Below are positions 63,052 to 64,000 of a stretch of DNA of 64,000 nucleotides, in pieces. The stretch is from positions 124,001-188,000 of the forward strand of contig RBKR01000028.1 of assembly GCA_004835665.1 (NCBI GenBank), given 5' to 3'. A model generated the notes under the pieces. It made no database searches. It saw only the letters and a program-made list of their open reading frames with translations, and was not told where the DNA came from. Made by a program: the position numbers and the translations under genes. Source of the DNA: Phoma sp. XZ068. Taxonomy: Eukaryota; Ascomycota; Dothideomycetes; Pleosporales; Didymellaceae. Each line of letters starts with the position of its first letter. The first letter of the stretch is position 1.

Positions 63052-63719
63052 AGAGCCAGTAGGACGTACTTATACGGGTCTGCATCTCGTGGAATAAATA
63101 GCCAAGGTTAGGAAGCCTTAATGAGAACTTGGGCATACCTATCTCTCACAAATGGCGACCGAGGTGCGTTGTTGAACTACCCTGAAATCCACCCATGGGA
63201 TAGATGTAACCCCCATGAGTGAAAGGTTAGAAATGAATCACTTGTAGAACCCGCGCAGACTCGATACTTGCAGCGTGGCAAGCTCGCAAGGCTTTGGTCG
63301 TGAAGCAAAGCTCCAAGCAGTGAGACCACCGCATGCGCGCTAGAGCGCAAAGGACGGACACCTGAGAGCTTTGTTTCGCAAAACTTATTACGTTAGGGTA
63401 GTTTCCGTATCCAAATGTGATCATTGTTTGAGGTACTTTTGGGCTCAATAGTCAAGTGAATATCGTGCATTGACACTGCCCATCTTCCTCAACTGGACAA
63501 ATGTAATTGCTGCAGGTTCCCACAAGCTATGCGACAAGTTTACTATGCGAACCCAAAGAACTTCATGTCGTCCGCTCCTCGGATAGAAACACTGTGCCCA
63601 ACACCCTGTGCATAAATGCCCTGAACAGATGGCCCGTAGGTAGTCCGCGTGTATCCACTCTGAGGGTCATTTGCCTTGGTGCTCTGAGGCTGATCGTAGT
63701 TGTAGCCAAAGACGCCAGA
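63052..63719. other. No convincing gene
   Basis: Short frames only. The 63540-63720 part may include the 3' side of the reverse-strand LINE fragment, but I could not match its tail. Confidence 0.4.
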
Positions 63720-64000
63720 CCACTCTTTATTTGCTGCTGTTGCAGCACAGGGTGAGCTACCGGGGGCAGACCTTGGTGTAGTACTGTGTGAGTTGGGTGA
63801 AGGCTTCGAAAGCCTCTGGATCCCCAATTAGCACAGCAGTATACGCTAGGCCATCGCTCCGGCTGGATGGTGGTATGGAAGGTCGAAGTGGCCACCGGCC
63901 AAAGGCCCCTAGGGTCTTGCGGCAGAGCGCAAGATGCTCTGGCGTCTTGTCGCGCCCGCATGAGCAGGTGAGATTTGCATCGCTGTGATGGAACCTCTGG
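63720..64000 (-). mobile_element. LINE ORF2 C-terminal fragment, reverse strand, running off the window
   Basis: Reverse translation gives the C-terminal zinc finger (CSCGRDKTPEHLALC), then RKTLGAFGRWPLRPSIPPSS and an end resembling ORF2 of the full-length LINE, followed by GCTGCAACAGCAGC as in its 3' sequence. It is similar to, but clearly diverged from, the copy at 21-27 kb. The typical tail with ACCA repeats was not found. Confidence 0.8.

Noticed and set aside
1..64000. CRISPR array, rRNA or tRNA genes
   Set aside because: No regularly spaced repeats, no rRNA-like blocks; a GATTCGAACC-like string near 46870 is inside the histidine kinase H-box codons.

Overview
The window looks like a transposon-rich accessory region from a filamentous ascomycete, probably a dothideomycete (inference). 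The signs are short GT-AG introns of 45-97 bp, two HET-domain genes, a hybrid histidine kinase, a DUF6594-like gene, and many pogo/Fot1-like elements with TA target duplications. There is no bacterial-style gene organisation, rRNA or CRISPR array, and I recognised no tRNA.

Layout. 1-4.8 kb: a broken Mutator-like (MULE) transposase followed by an internally deleted hAT. 4.8-6.6 kb: two decayed host genes, a dynamin-like stalk fragment and a fungal deaminase-family relic. 7.1-8.2 kb: an unrecognised two-exon gene. 9.8-11.9 kb: a pogo-like element with one stop codon. 13.4-14.1 kb: beta-carbonic anhydrase. 14.3-29.2 kb: an almost unbroken run of mobile DNA. It holds a TA-flanked element with two convergent genes (an unknown protein and a Tc1-like DD34E transposase), an apparently intact Fot1-like element with 51-bp inverted repeats, half of a pogo-like element, a truncated LINE, a full-length LINE with both ORFs open, and a frameshifted pogo-like element. 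29.3-32.1 kb: a HET gene with ankyrin-like repeats inside the HET domain. 33.2-35.7 kb: another pogo-like element. 35.7-40.2 kb: a candidate element with inverted repeats and two decayed genes, one with a ParB-like, DUF3723-like domain. 41.9-45.1 kb: a second HET gene, then a LINE tail joined to half a pogo element. 45.2-48.1 kb: a PAS hybrid histidine kinase. 50.1-50.6 kb: a three-exon membrane RING-H2 gene. 52.8-58.3 kb: two intact pogo-like elements back to back and a third fragment joined to a LINE tail. 60.2-63.1 kb: a short-chain dehydrogenase and a frameshifted DUF6594 gene. The right edge holds a reverse-strand LINE fragment.

How it fits together. Three separate LINE 3' ends are joined to diverged pogo-like transposase genes at the same codon neighbourhood, next to the ...P-N-x-D-V-I-L motif, and a fourth abuts a pogo terminal repeat. 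This suggests a non-LTR element that targets DNA transposons. Eight pogo-like copies share a conserved block of about 50 bp downstream of the stop codon. The host genes (two HET, deaminase-family, dynamin-like, DUF6594) are of kinds often seen in fungal non-self-recognition or accessory regions, and several are decaying.
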